A stretch of 28,263 nt of DNA from JACDDK01 sp038198445 (GTDB taxonomy: Bacteria > Actinomycetota > Rubrobacteria > Rubrobacterales > Rubrobacteraceae). This document shows positions 1 through 8,617 of this stretch, piece after piece. The notes beneath the pieces were generated by a model that saw nothing but the letters and a program-made list of their open reading frames with translations, was not told the origin of the DNA and searched no databases. The stretch is taken from positions 1 through 28,263 of the forward strand of contig JBBPZZ010000003.1 of assembly GCA_038198445.1 (NCBI GenBank), written 5' to 3'. How positions within the stretch are numbered: position 1 is the first letter of the stretch; the number at the start of each line of letters is the position of its first letter. The translations under genes and the position numbers were made by a program.

Positions 1-129
1 CAGATCCTGTCGGAGAACACCGGGCAGGAGTACGAGAAGATCGAGCGCGACACCGACCGCGACTACATAATGGGGGTGGAGGAGAGCGTCGAGTATGGCG
101 TTATCGATCACATCGTCCGGCAGCACTAG
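1..129 (+). CDS. clpP: ATP-dependent Clp protease proteolytic subunit, C-terminal end only
   Basis: Open from the window edge, this encodes the last 42 residues of a protein ending in IVRQH and a TAG stop. The stretch EKIERDTDRDYIMGVEES matches the conserved end of ClpP, where the Asp of the DTDRD motif is the third member of the Ser-His-Asp catalytic triad; Ser and His lie outside the window. ClpP forms the barrel-shaped serine protease that degrades proteins fed to it by ClpX. The clpX gene follows after 54 bases, the usual clpP-clpX pair. Identification rests on this short but very typical segment. Confidence 0.9.
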   Translation, partial: QILSENTGQEYEKIERDTDRDYIMGVEESVEYGVIDHIVRQH

Positions 130-183
130 GCCGAACGGAGAAGGGGACTTGCAAGCGGTAAAAAGCTCGGGAGGCCGTAACCT

Positions 184-1443
184 ATGAGGGATCCATCGGA
201 CCAGTTACAATGCTCTTTCTGCGGGAAAAGCCAGCGTCAGGTGAGGAAGCTGATCGCCGGCCCAGGCGTCTACATCTGCGACGAGTGCATAGAGCTGTGC
301 AACGAGATCATCGACGAGGAGTTCTCGGGACCGGAGGTCCTGAAGGACGACGACCTTCCGAAGCCGCGTGAGATCAACCGCATCCTGAACGAGTATGTTA
401 TCGGGCAGGAGGACGCGAAGAAAGTCCTAGCCGTCGCGGTCTACAACCACTACAAGCGCATCAGCATGAGCCCCGAGCCGAACGACGGCACCGAGCTTCA
501 GAAGTCCAACATCCTGCTCCTGGGGCCGACGGGTTCGGGGAAGACGCTGCTGGCGCAGACCCTCGCCCGCATCCTGAACGTCCCATTCGCCATTGCCGAC
601 GCCACGGCGCTTACGGAGGCCGGCTACGTCGGTGAGGACGTGGAGAACATCCTGCTCAAGCTCATCCAGGCCGCCGACTTCGACGTGAAGAAGGCCGAGA
701 CGGGCATCATCTACATCGACGAAATAGACAAGATCGCCCGAAAGTCCGACAACCCTTCGATCACCCGCGACGTGTCGGGCGAGGGCGTGCAGCAGGCGCT
801 CCTGAAGATCCTCGAAGGCACGGTTGCCTCCGTTCCGCCGCAGGGCGGGCGCAAGCATCCGCACCAGGACTTCCTCCAGATAGACACCAAGAACATCCTG
901 TTCGTATGCGGTGGCGCTTTCGGCGGGCTCGAAGAGGTCATCCGGCACCGGATCGGCAAGAAGAGCATCGGGTTCGGTAGCGACACCGCGACGAAGGTCG
1001 AGGAAGAGAAGGGCGCAATCTTCACGCATGTGCAGCCGGAGGACCTGCTGAAGTACGGCCTCATTCCCGAGTTCGTCGGACGCCTGCCGGTCATCTCGAC
1101 ACTCAGGACTCTGGAGGAGAGCGACCTCATCCGTATCCTCACCGAGCCGAAGAACGCTCTCGTGCGCCAGTACCGCCAGTTCTTCCGCTACGACAAGGTG
1201 GATTTGAACTTCACCGACGAGGCGCTCACGGCGGTGGCGGAGCTGGCGCTGGAGCGCGGCACTGGCGCTCGTGGGTTGCGGAGCATCCTGGAGACGGCTT
1301 TGCTGCCGACGATGTACGAGCTTCCGAGCCGGTCGGACGTGACCAAATGCGTGGTGGACACGGATACCGTCAAAGAAGGCGTGCAGCCTTCGCTCGTGAC
1401 GGGTACCGGCGACGCGAAGTCGAAGTACGAAGAGACCGCCTAG
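184..1443 (+). CDS. clpX: ATP-dependent Clp protease ATP-binding subunit ClpX
   Basis: A 419-residue AAA+ unfoldase, normal length for ClpX, that recognises tagged proteins and threads them into ClpP. Visible parts are the N-terminal zinc-binding domain (C10, C13, C32, C35), Walker A GPTGSGKT at 114-121, the pore loop GYVG at 147-150, Walker B IIYIDEID at 175-182, the RKH loop at 223-225, the IGF loop at 262-264 that docks on ClpP, and the sensor-2 motif GARGLRS near 361-367. The ATG is preceded by GGGAGG (169-174) at a spacing of nine bases. It follows clpP directly and runs up to valS with almost no gap, suggesting co-transcription. Nothing is missing. Confidence 0.97.
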   Translation: MRDPSDQLQCSFCGKSQRQVRKLIAGPGVYICDECIELCNEIIDEEFSGPEVLKDDDLPKPREINRILNEYVIGQEDAKKVLAVAVYNHYKRISMSPEPNDGTELQKSNILLLGPTGSGKTLLAQTLARILNVPFAIADATALTEAGYVGEDVENILLKLIQAADFDVKKAETGIIYIDEIDKIARKSDNPSITRDVSGEGVQQALLKILEGTVASVPPQGGRKHPHQDFLQIDTKNILFVCGGAFGGLEEVIRHRIGKKSIGFGSDTATKVEEEKGAIFTHVQPEDLLKYGLIPEFVGRLPVISTLRTLEESDLIRILTEPKNALVRQYRQFFRYDKVDLNFTDEALTAVAELALERGTGARGLRSILETALLPTMYELPSRSDVTKCVVDTDTVKEGVQPSLVTGTGDAKSKYEETA

Positions 1444-1454
1444 ATAAAACCCAG

Positions 1455-4001
1455 TTGACCCAGGCCGAGATACCGAAGATATACGATCCCCATGCCGTAG
1501 AAGAGCGGATCTACGAGGAATGGGAGCGCTCCGGCGCGTTCGACGCCGACCCGAACCCCGATAAGGAACCGTTCTGCATCGTCATGCCGCCACCGAACGT
1601 GACGGGGGCGCTTCACATGGGCCACGCCCTGAACGGTTCCATCCAGGATACGCTCACGCGGCAGGCGCGGATGAAGGGATACGAGGCCCTGTGGCTCCCC
1701 GGCGTGGACCATGCGTCCATCGCCCTCCAGAACGTCGTCGAACGCAAGCTCCAGCGTGAGGAAGGCAAGACGCGCTGGGACGTCGGCCGTGAGGAATTCG
1801 TGGAGCAGTGCCGCGAGTTCGCCCAGGAATCCCGTTCTCAAATACTCGGCCAGCTCAAGCGGCTCGGGGCCTCGGCTGACTGGCGCAGACTGCGCTATAC
1901 GATGGACGACAATTATGTGGATGCTGTACTGACGGCGTTCATAGACCTGTTCAACGCGGGCCTCATCTACCGGGGGAACAGAATCACCAACTGGTGTCCG
2001 CATGATCGCTCCGCCATCAGCGACCTGGAAGTCACCTACGAGGAGGTGGAGGGGAAGCTCTACGGCCTGCGCTACCCGTTCGTCGACGGCAAGGGTCCCG
2101 GCCCGGACGGCAAAGACTACGCCCAGGTGTTCTCCACCCGACCGGAGACGATGCTCGGCGACGTTGCGCTCGTCGTCAACCCGGACGATGAGCGGTACGT
2201 GGCACTCATCGGACGCCGGGTGCGGGTTCCTTTCGTGGACCGGGAGATAGAAGTCCACGCGGATGGATACGTCGATCCGAGCTTCGGTACCGGGGTCCTG
2301 AAGGTAACGCCCGCGCACGACCCGGACGACTTCGAGATCGGGCAGCGGCTCGGATTGAAGCCGGTCAACGTGCTCAATCCGGATGGCACGATCAACGGCA
2401 ACGGCGTGGAATTCGAGGGGATGAGCCGGGAGGAGGCTCGCAAAGCGGTCGTCGAGCGGTTGGGTTCCGAGGGGTTGCTCGGGGAGGTCAAGGAGTACAA
2501 CCATCGGGTCGGGCATTGCGATCGGTGCGGGGCCGTGATCGAGCCGTGGCTCTCGGAGCAGTGGTGGGTCTCGATGAAGGAGCTTGCGGCGCCCGCCATA
2601 GAGGCGTTGAAGGACGGAGAGATCACCGTCTCCCCCGATTCCTGGCGGCGGGAGACGATCCGGTGGCTCGAAAACATCCACGACTGGAACGTCTCCCGCC
2701 AACTGTGGTGGGGCCACCGAATCCCCGTCTGGTACGGCCCGGACGGTGAGGTGGTCGCCTCAAAGGAGTCTCCAGGCGAGGGCTTCGAGCAGGACCCGGA
2801 CATCCTGGATACGTGGTTCTCGAGCGGACTGTGGCCGTTCGCCACGCTTGGCTGGCCCGAAGAGACGGGGGAGTTGGGGTACTTTTATCCAACGAGCTTG
2901 TTGGCTACCGGACGCGAGATCATGTACCTTTGGGTCTCACGTATGATAATGAACGGCTTGCGTTTTCGGGGCAACGTTCCATTCAAGAAGATTTGCATCA
3001 ATCCTATCGTGCTCGCCGGAGACGGGACGAAGATGAGCAAATCGAAGGGCAATACGATAAACCCGCTGGAACTCTTCGACCAGTACGGTACGGACGCGGT
3101 TCGCTTCGGGCTTCTCTACCAGTCCTCGACCCAGGACTTCGCCTACTCCTACGAGCGGGCTGAGATGGGCCGGGCCTTCGTCACCAAGCTCTGGAACGCC
3201 ACGCGCTTTATCCTTAGCTACCCGGAGGGTGAGGAGTCTGACGAACTCTCTTACTCGGACCGTTGGATCCTCTCTACGTTCAACCGAACCGCCCGAGACT
3301 ACGATGCGCTCCTCGAAGAGTGCGAGTTCTCGGAGGCGATGCGCCTCATCTACGACTTCGCCTGGCACGAGTTTGCGGACTGGTACATCGAGATAGCCAA
3401 GGCCGCCCCTTCTCCCGCTACTCCACGAGTCCTGCGCGAGGTCTTCTCCGGCATACTGAAGCTCCTGCACCCTGTAATGCCATTCGCCACCGAGGAAATG
3501 TCGAAGGTCCTGGGCGGAGAAAAGCTGCTTATACGACAAGATTTCCCAATTTACAGCCCCGATCTCGAAGATGAAGAGGCTGGGCGGTTGCTCGACCGGA
3601 CGAAGCGGGCCGTTTCGGCCGTCCGGTCTTTTCGGGCAGACTCGAAGGTTGACGGTGAATTACACGCACGGCTCCCGGAGGGAGTGGAGGCTACCGTGTT
3701 CCAGACTCTAGCACGGGTGCGGCCAGTCGAGGAACTGGGTTGGGCCAGGGCGGCCTTGAACGCCGGAGACGTGGTGGTCGAAGTCTCGCTGACCGAGGAG
3801 ATGCGGCTGAGTGAGATTCAACGTCTCCAGAAGGAGATAGCGCGTGTCGAGGAAGAGGTGAAGCGCTCCGATGGCAAGCTCTCCAACGAGAAGTTCGTGG
3901 AACGCGCCCCCGGAGCCGTCGTCGCCGCCGAGCGTGAGAAGCGGGACGTGAACAATCGGATGCTCGAAACCCTCACCCAGAGGCTTGGCGAATATCTCTA
4001 G
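1455..4001 (+). CDS. valS: Valyl-tRNA synthetase
   Basis: A class I aminoacyl-tRNA synthetase of 848 residues that charges tRNA-Val with valine in the cytoplasm. The ATP site signature appears as HMGH inside PNVTGALHMGHAL and as KMSKS in GTKMSKSKGN. The editing (CP1) domain carries TRPETMLGD, which removes mis-charged threonine. A Cys pair (CDRC) sits before EPWLSEQWW. The C-terminal end is a charged coiled coil (about the last 70 residues) typical of ValS and absent from IleS. I chose the TTG at 1455, 11 bases after the clpX stop, because it gives a natural N-terminus ending in KIYDP. The only upstream in-frame start, ATG 1347, lies deep inside clpX. No strong ribosome site is visible, so the start is the weak point. 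Confidence 0.95.
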   Translation: MTQAEIPKIYDPHAVEERIYEEWERSGAFDADPNPDKEPFCIVMPPPNVTGALHMGHALNGSIQDTLTRQARMKGYEALWLPGVDHASIALQNVVERKLQREEGKTRWDVGREEFVEQCREFAQESRSQILGQLKRLGASADWRRLRYTMDDNYVDAVLTAFIDLFNAGLIYRGNRITNWCPHDRSAISDLEVTYEEVEGKLYGLRYPFVDGKGPGPDGKDYAQVFSTRPETMLGDVALVVNPDDERYVALIGRRVRVPFVDREIEVHADGYVDPSFGTGVLKVTPAHDPDDFEIGQRLGLKPVNVLNPDGTINGNGVEFEGMSREEARKAVVERLGSEGLLGEVKEYNHRVGHCDRCGAVIEPWLSEQWWVSMKELAAPAIEALKDGEITVSPDSWRRETIRWLENIHDWNVSRQLWWGHRIPVWYGPDGEVVASKESPGEGFEQDPDILDTWFSSGLWPFATLGWPEETGELGYFYPTSLLATGREIMYLWVSRMIMNGLRFRGNVPFKKICINPIVLAGDGTKMSKSKGNTINPLELFDQYGTDAVRFGLLYQSSTQDFAYSYERAEMGRAFVTKLWNATRFILSYPEGEESDELSYSDRWILSTFNRTARDYDALLEECEFSEAMRLIYDFAWHEFADWYIEIAKAAPSPATPRVLREVFSGILKLLHPVMPFATEEMSKVLGGEKLLIRQDFPIYSPDLEDEEAGRLLDRTKRAVSAVRSFRADSKVDGELHARLPEGVEATVFQTLARVRPVEELGWARAALNAGDVVVEVSLTEEMRLSEIQRLQKEIARVEEEVKRSDGKLSNEKFVERAPGAVVAAEREKRDVNNRMLETLTQRLGEYL

Positions 4002-4008
4002 CCCGCGT

Positions 4009-5250
4009 TTGACCGGTATTTCGGCCTTCCAGGCTGTTTGCGAGGAGCTGGACCGCCGCCGGCAAGTCACGATGGGTTTCGAGCGCATCGAGGCTCTTTT
4101 GAAACTGCTTGGCAACCCGGAGACGGACTTGCGGGTCATCCAGGTGGTCGGAACAAACGGCAAGGGTACGACTGCCGTGGCGCTCGCGGCGGCGCTGGAG
4201 GAATTCGGTCATCCATCCGGGGTATATCTCTCGCCCCATCTCCTCTCTTACACCGAGCGGATGATGGTCAATGGCGAGTTTGTCTCCGAGGATCGGTTCG
4301 CGGACGTGATGAGCGAAGTAATAACGACCGCCGATGAAAATGGTGTGCCTGCGTCGCAGTTCGAGTTGCTTACCGCTGGCGCTCTAAAGCTATTCCGGGA
4401 TGCCGGGCTTTCGTTCGCCGTGCTGGAGGCCGGACTTGGCGCCCGTCACGACGCGACTTCGGCGGCGGCGGCGGCGGCGGAGGCTGTCGTTCTTACGAAC
4501 GTCGGACTGGATCACACGGAGTACCTGGGGGAGACCATTGAGCAGATCGCCCGCGAAAAACTGGCGAGCCTGCGTCCCGGAGCCTCCCTGATACTCGGCA
4601 CGGACGATGCCGCCATCGTCAGGCTCGCCGAGGAGGTTACCGAGAGCGTCGGCGCCCATCTGGCGCGGGTCTCTCTGAAAAGGTCGGGTGACGCGTCTCT
4701 CGCCGGGATGGCGCCCTTTGCGGCGCAAGACGTCCGGGTCGGGGTGGCGGCGGCGCGGGAAATAGCAGGCCGAACGCTGGACCCGCCAGGTTGGGAGCGG
4801 GTTGCTCAGAACGTAGCGGGCGCGCTGCCCGGCCGTTTCGAGGTGCGAGAAGTACGAGGAGTCCCGGTGGTCGTGGATGGCGGACATAACCACTCTGGAC
4901 TAAAAGCCGCGCTGGCGGGCGTTAGGGACCTCTACGGTGAGCGTCCGCTAGGTGTAATATTCGGCGTTTTGCGGGATAAGGACATTGGACGTATGATTGC
5001 CGCCCTCGGGCACGAAGCGGATAAGCTGATATTAACGCGGCCAGGAAGTGACCGGGCGGCGGAGCCGGTTTGGATCCAGGTCAAATGGGATCCCAGGGAT
5101 CGCTCTGGAACGCGGACGAGGATGATAACATATCCCGTTGATGCCTTGAATTCAATGGTAGAGGAGATGGAGAAAGTGGATGGAGTGGTGCTGGTCACGG
5201 GTTCGCTCTACACTTGCGCCGAGGTTTTGGGAGCGCTACGTGAGGATTAG
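4009..5250 (+). CDS. folC: Bifunctional folylpolyglutamate synthase / dihydrofolate synthase
   Basis: A Mur-ligase-like enzyme that adds glutamate to folates or dihydropteroate. Signatures are the P-loop GTNGKGTT, the folate-site segment YLSPHLLSYTERM, LEAGLGARHDATS, and LTNVGLDHTEYLG. The C-terminal domain has VVVDGGHNHSG where most relatives have DGAHNP. Six identical GCG alanine codons (4462-4479) sit just after the HDATS motif. The TTG at 4009 gives 413 residues and aligns well with family N-termini; TTG 3985 would add eight residues and overlap valS by 17 bases. Neither has a convincing ribosome site. Either way it is tightly coupled to valS, an arrangement also seen in Firmicutes. Family assignment is secure; the exact start is not. 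Confidence 0.93.
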   Translation: MTGISAFQAVCEELDRRRQVTMGFERIEALLKLLGNPETDLRVIQVVGTNGKGTTAVALAAALEEFGHPSGVYLSPHLLSYTERMMVNGEFVSEDRFADVMSEVITTADENGVPASQFELLTAGALKLFRDAGLSFAVLEAGLGARHDATSAAAAAAEAVVLTNVGLDHTEYLGETIEQIAREKLASLRPGASLILGTDDAAIVRLAEEVTESVGAHLARVSLKRSGDASLAGMAPFAAQDVRVGVAAAREIAGRTLDPPGWERVAQNVAGALPGRFEVREVRGVPVVVDGGHNHSGLKAALAGVRDLYGERPLGVIFGVLRDKDIGRMIAALGHEADKLILTRPGSDRAAEPVWIQVKWDPRDRSGTRTRMITYPVDALNSMVEEMEKVDGVVLVTGSLYTCAEVLGALRED

Positions 5251-5341
5251 CGGCTCTCTAAAGCTAGCGGCCCTGCTTGTCCTGGTGGCCATCGTATCCT
5301 TTGTGGTTGGATACTTCGCGATGATAAGGTTCATACCGTAA
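5240..5341 (+). CDS. 33-residue single-pass membrane peptide
   Basis: A very short gene with a GTG start that overlaps the last 11 bases of folC and a TAA stop that shares one base with the ATG of the next gene. GGGAG at 5229-5233 lies six bases before the GTG, a good ribosome site. The product begins MRISGSLKLAAL, continues with about 20 hydrophobic residues forming one membrane helix, and ends RFIP. It has a positive N-terminus followed by a helix, so it would probably sit in the membrane with its N-terminus inside. No family is recognised. Precise interlocking with both neighbours supports a real, translationally coupled gene, perhaps a partner of the following zinc-ribbon membrane protein; that role is inference. 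Confidence 0.6.
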   Translation: MRISGSLKLAALLVLVAIVSFVVGYFAMIRFIP

Positions 5342-5841
5342 TGGCCGCCACCGTAGCCCTGCTCTTGCAGCAGGACTCAGATCCCTTCCAGGTAATACAG
5401 CATTTCCTCGCGAGTCCGGTCTTACGCATCGCCGGGCAATTGTTGCTTCTGCTCTTTGTCTGCCTGTGGGTCGCGCTCATCTACTGGACTTACACCGACG
5501 CTTCCCGGCGCGGGGCGATCAAGATCTTCTGGGGAATCGTGGCTGTAATCTTTCCTTTCATAGGGACTTTGATCTACCTGATCGTACGCCCGCCGGAGTA
5601 TCTCCTCGACTCGCGGGAGCGCGAGTTGGAGCTTGCGGTCCTGGAAGGTGAGCTTCGCAATCGGGTGCTCTTGTGTCCCAACTGCCGCAACATAGTGCAA
5701 AAGGATTACCTGATCTGTCCCAACTGCAATTGGGAGTTGAAGAAACCCTGCGTAAACTGCGAGAAGCCGCTGAACATGGAGTGGGAAACCTGTCCATTTT
5801 GCGGCACTAATCAGCGCAGCGGCAAACAAATTAGCTGGTAG
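5341..5841 (+). CDS. Membrane protein with two C-terminal zinc ribbons
   Basis: A 166-residue protein with two membrane helices (about 30-49 and 62-81) joined by the short polar segment YTDASRRG. This resembles the PLDc_N-type membrane hairpin with a downstream PPEYLL stretch. A charged linker (about 88-108) leads to two zinc ribbons: C112/C115 with C126/C129, and C137/C140 with C151/C154. Such ribbons usually bind nucleic acid or protein; substrate and function are unknown here. The ATG overlaps the stop of the 33-residue peptide, with AAGG about 11 bases upstream, so the two are probably co-translated. It lies between folC and ndk in a housekeeping operon. Confidence 0.85.
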   Translation: MAATVALLLQQDSDPFQVIQHFLASPVLRIAGQLLLLLFVCLWVALIYWTYTDASRRGAIKIFWGIVAVIFPFIGTLIYLIVRPPEYLLDSRERELELAVLEGELRNRVLLCPNCRNIVQKDYLICPNCNWELKKPCVNCEKPLNMEWETCPFCGTNQRSGKQISW

Positions 5842-5853
5842 ATAGGAGAAACA

Positions 5854-6252
5854 ATGGAACAGACTCTAATATTGGTAAAAGGAGACGGCGTGCGCCGGCG
5901 CTTGATCGGCGAGATCATCCGCCGCATCGAGGCTAAGGGACTCGATATCCGCGCCCTTCAACTGATGGACGTAAGCCGTGAACTCGCCGAAGAGCACTAC
6001 GCCGAGCACCGTGAGAAACCGTTCTTCGAAGAGCTGGTCGAGTTCATCACCTCCACCCCGGTAGTCGCGATGCGTGTAGAAGGGGAGGGGGCGATCAAGT
6101 CCATGCGCAACCTGATGGGCTCGACCAACCCCGCCGACGCCGCCCCGGGCACCATCCGCGGCGACCTCGCCCTGAGTATGCCGGACAACCTCGTCCACGG
6201 CTCCGACTCCCCGGAGAGCGCAGGACGCGAACTTAAACTCTTCTTCGGATAA
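5854..6252 (+). CDS. ndk: Nucleoside diphosphate kinase
   Basis: A 132-residue enzyme, slightly short for the family (about 135-150), that passes the gamma phosphate of ATP to other nucleoside diphosphates through a phosphohistidine. The active-site histidine is H115 in NLVHGSDS, and the GSTNPADAAPGTIRGD nucleotide-binding stretch is intact at about 89-104. One oddity is the N-terminal motif, which reads LVKGDGV instead of the usual KPDGV or KPDAV; Lys9 is kept but the Pro is Gly. AGGAG at 5844-5848 lies five bases before the ATG, one of the best ribosome sites in the region. The gene ends one base before the apparent start of maf. Confidence 0.95.
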   Translation: MEQTLILVKGDGVRRRLIGEIIRRIEAKGLDIRALQLMDVSRELAEEHYAEHREKPFFEELVEFITSTPVVAMRVEGEGAIKSMRNLMGSTNPADAAPGTIRGDLALSMPDNLVHGSDSPESAGRELKLFFG

Positions 6253-6253
6253 G

Positions 6254-6841
6254 CTGCAAAACTCCCAGTTCATACTGGCCTCGGAATCGGCCCGCCGGGT
6301 GGACCTGCTCCATCAGGCGGGTTACAGCTTTGAGACCAGGCGCAGCGGCTTCCCCGAGGTAACGCTTGAGCATCCGAAAGAGACCGTCCTCGTCAACGCT
6401 CGCGGCAAGGCGCGTACGGTATCCGAAAACGAGCCGGATAGGATAGTTCTTGGGGCCGATACAGTTGTGTATCTGCCGGAGCTTCCTGAAGGTGGGCGGA
6501 TCTTCGGACAGGCGAAAGACGAGTCGCAGGTAAGCAGAATGGTCAAGCTACTGCAGGGGGGCGTCCACGAGGTCCACTCCGGAGTCGCCGTTATGCTCGG
6601 GGATGAGATAATGGTGCGCCACGCCGTCACGAGCGTAAGGATGAAAAACCTATCTCGCACGGACATCGCGGCATATGCGGCTCTTGGCGAGGGCGTCGGG
6701 AAGGCTGGCGGATACGCGATACAAGGCCGGGCAGCGGCTTTCATAGAGTGGATCGGGGGAGACTACACCAACGTCGTTGGGCTGCCGCTGGCGCTAACCT
6801 CCCGGATGCTCGAAAGCTTCGGGGTTCGCTGGTACTCTTAG
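6254..6841 (+). CDS. maf: Maf-like nucleotide pyrophosphatase (septum formation inhibitor family)
   Basis: Maf proteins hydrolyse non-canonical or methylated nucleoside triphosphates (dTTP/UTP or modified bases) to monophosphates. The sequence carries the N-terminal FILASESARR motif, the central VLGADTVVY, AYAALGEGVGKAGGYAIQG, and the C-terminal NVVGLPL, giving about 195 residues, normal for Maf. The start is a problem: no ATG, GTG or TTG exists in this frame upstream of the conserved LASESARR segment after the preceding in-frame stop at 6173-6175. The first usual start codon is GTG 6299, which would delete that motif. The CTG at 6254, one base after the ndk stop, gives a full-length protein, so a CTG start coupled to ndk termination is my best reading. 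A +1 slip from ndk or a sequence error are alternatives. Confidence 0.85.
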   Translation: MQNSQFILASESARRVDLLHQAGYSFETRRSGFPEVTLEHPKETVLVNARGKARTVSENEPDRIVLGADTVVYLPELPEGGRIFGQAKDESQVSRMVKLLQGGVHEVHSGVAVMLGDEIMVRHAVTSVRMKNLSRTDIAAYAALGEGVGKAGGYAIQGRAAAFIEWIGGDYTNVVGLPLALTSRMLESFGVRWYS

Positions 6842-6847
6842 GCCTCC

Positions 6848-7534
6848 ATGGAGCGACGCCGTTACACCATAAAGCAACTCCCGCCGGAGTTGAGACCGCG
6901 CGAGCGGCTTCTCTCCGAAGGGCCGGAAGCTCTCTCTAGCGCGGAGTTGCTCGGGATACTCTTCGGAATCGGTAGCCGCCAGAAGACGGCGGTCGAGCTT
7001 GCGAGCGAGGTAATCTCCGAGGGGGGCGACCTTTTCGGTCTTCACAATGTCTCGGTTCACGACTTGACGAAGCTGCACGGTATCGGAGAGGCAAAAGCGT
7101 GCATCATACTCGCGGCCGTGGAGTTTGGGAAACGTCTCGGGCGTGTTCGCAACCCTGGACGGCCCGTGATATCATCGCCAGCGGACGTTGATGGGCTCTT
7201 GAGGGGGCGGATCGCTAATCTGGATCGGGAGAACTTCGTCGCCGTACTGCTTAACACGAAAAACGAAGTATTGGAGATCTCCACGGTCTCCGTCGGCACG
7301 TTGTCTAGCTCCCTGGTCCATCCCCGCGAGGTCTTCAAACCGGCCATAAGGGCGAGTGCGTCGAGTGTGGTGCTCGCGCACAACCACCCTAGCGGCAAAG
7401 TCGAACCCAGCCGCGAAGACCGCGAGGTCACCGGCAGGTTGACGTCCGCGGCGGAAATATTGGGCATAGAGGTGCTCGACCATGTGATTGTTGGAGACGA
7501 GTACTTTAGTATGAAGGAACACGGAATGCTCTAG
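6848..7534 (+). CDS. radC: RadC family JAB-domain protein
   Basis: A 228-residue protein with an N-terminal helix-hairpin-helix region (KLHGIGEAKA, about 75-84) that normally binds DNA and a C-terminal JAB/MPN-like domain. The metal-site signature HNHPSG is at 178-183 with the following Asp at about 191 (EPSREDREVT), so the metalloprotease-type site is complete. RadC was once linked to DNA repair, but its true activity is unsettled. The ATG lies six bases after the maf stop, with TAGG just upstream. It sits in the common maf-radC-mreB order seen in many bacteria, probably in one transcript. Confidence 0.94.
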   Translation: MERRRYTIKQLPPELRPRERLLSEGPEALSSAELLGILFGIGSRQKTAVELASEVISEGGDLFGLHNVSVHDLTKLHGIGEAKACIILAAVEFGKRLGRVRNPGRPVISSPADVDGLLRGRIANLDRENFVAVLLNTKNEVLEISTVSVGTLSSSLVHPREVFKPAIRASASSVVLAHNHPSGKVEPSREDREVTGRLTSAAEILGIEVLDHVIVGDEYFSMKEHGML

Positions 7535-7582
7535 GGCCTCGCGGATGGTTCGGAGCTGTAACTCAAACAGATTGGGCGCGGT

Positions 7583-8611
7583 ATGTTTGGAGGATTGTTC
7601 GGCCGGGACGTTGCGATAGATCTTGGGACGGCGAACACGTTGGTGTTCGTCAAGGGGCAGGGGATAGTGCTCTCCGAGCCATCGGTCGTCGCGATAGATA
7701 CGAAAACAGATAAAGTGGTGGCCGTCGGTTCGGCCGCCAAGCGGATGCTCGGGCGCACTCCCGGCAACATCGTCGCGATGCGGCCGCTAAAGGACGGCGT
7801 GATCGCGGACTTCGAGGTTACGGAGAAGATGCTCTCCTATTTTATACGCAAGGCGCAACCCCGGAGGCGTATCTTTCGTTCTCTCGTCGGGCCGCGGGTC
7901 GTCGTGTGCGTTCCTTCGGGTGTGACGGGCGTCGAGTTGCGGGCCGTCAAAGAGGCTACGGAGTCCGCCGGGGCGCGTCAGGCTTACACCATCGAGGAGC
8001 CGCTGGCGGCTTCCATAGGCGCTGGTTTGCCGGTCAATGAGGCGCAAGGTTCCATGATCGTGGACATCGGCGGCGGGACGAGCGAGGTAGCGGTGATCTC
8101 TCTGGGAGGGATAGTCACCAAGTCATCCATACGCATTGCGGGCGATGACATCGACGATGCGATTACGACCTACATCCAGAAGGAATACAAGCTCGCCATC
8201 GGTACCCAGACGGCCGAGCAACTAAAGATCGAGCTCGGAAGCGCTTTCCGCCTGGAGGAGGAAGAATCGGCGGAGATTCGAGGCCGAGACCTGGTGATGG
8301 GCCTGCCGAAGACCATAGTTATCACGAGCGAGGAGGTGCGAGAGGCCATAAGCGTGCCGGTGGATGCGATCATCGCCGCCGTGCGTGACACGCTGGACCG
8401 CACCCCGCCGGAGCTTGCCTCCGACATTATGGACCGGGGTATGGTCCTGGCGGGTGGCGGGGCCTTGCTCAGGCACCTGGACGAGCGGCTCCGCCGCGAG
8501 ACCGGCATCCCCGTACACGTCTCGGACGACGCGCTCATGTGCGTTGCCATTGGCAGCGGCCGCTCTCTCGAAGAGATAGATTACTACCGCAGCGCGCTGT
8601 CCTCGAGTTAA
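7583..8611 (+). CDS. mreB: Rod-shape-determining actin homologue MreB
   Basis: A 342-residue bacterial actin that polymerises under the membrane and guides the side-wall synthesis complex. The nucleotide-binding motifs are visible: phosphate-1 DLGTANT (13-19), phosphate-2 DIGGGTSE (161-168), and the adenosine motif LAGGGALL near the C-terminus. The N-terminal MFGGLFGRDV is typical. The ATG at 7583 lacks a clear ribosome site (weak GGGCGCGG upstream). It is separated from radC by 48 bases and followed after six bases by mreC, as expected for a shape operon, and implies a rod-shaped cell. Confidence 0.97.
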   Translation: MFGGLFGRDVAIDLGTANTLVFVKGQGIVLSEPSVVAIDTKTDKVVAVGSAAKRMLGRTPGNIVAMRPLKDGVIADFEVTEKMLSYFIRKAQPRRRIFRSLVGPRVVVCVPSGVTGVELRAVKEATESAGARQAYTIEEPLAASIGAGLPVNEAQGSMIVDIGGGTSEVAVISLGGIVTKSSIRIAGDDIDDAITTYIQKEYKLAIGTQTAEQLKIELGSAFRLEEEESAEIRGRDLVMGLPKTIVITSEEVREAISVPVDAIIAAVRDTLDRTPPELASDIMDRGMVLAGGGALLRHLDERLRRETGIPVHVSDDALMCVAIGSGRSLEEIDYYRSALSSS

Positions 8612-8617
8612 CGGGAT

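Noticed and set aside
427..1029. Long - strand open frame (200 codons) inside clpX
   Set aside because: It is the reverse shadow of a GC-rich gene with strong clpX coding evidence; the product has no motif and no ribosome site.
1440..2717. 425-codon - strand frame opposite valS
   Set aside because: Mirror frame of a GC-rich gene; ValS motifs lie on the + strand across the same span.
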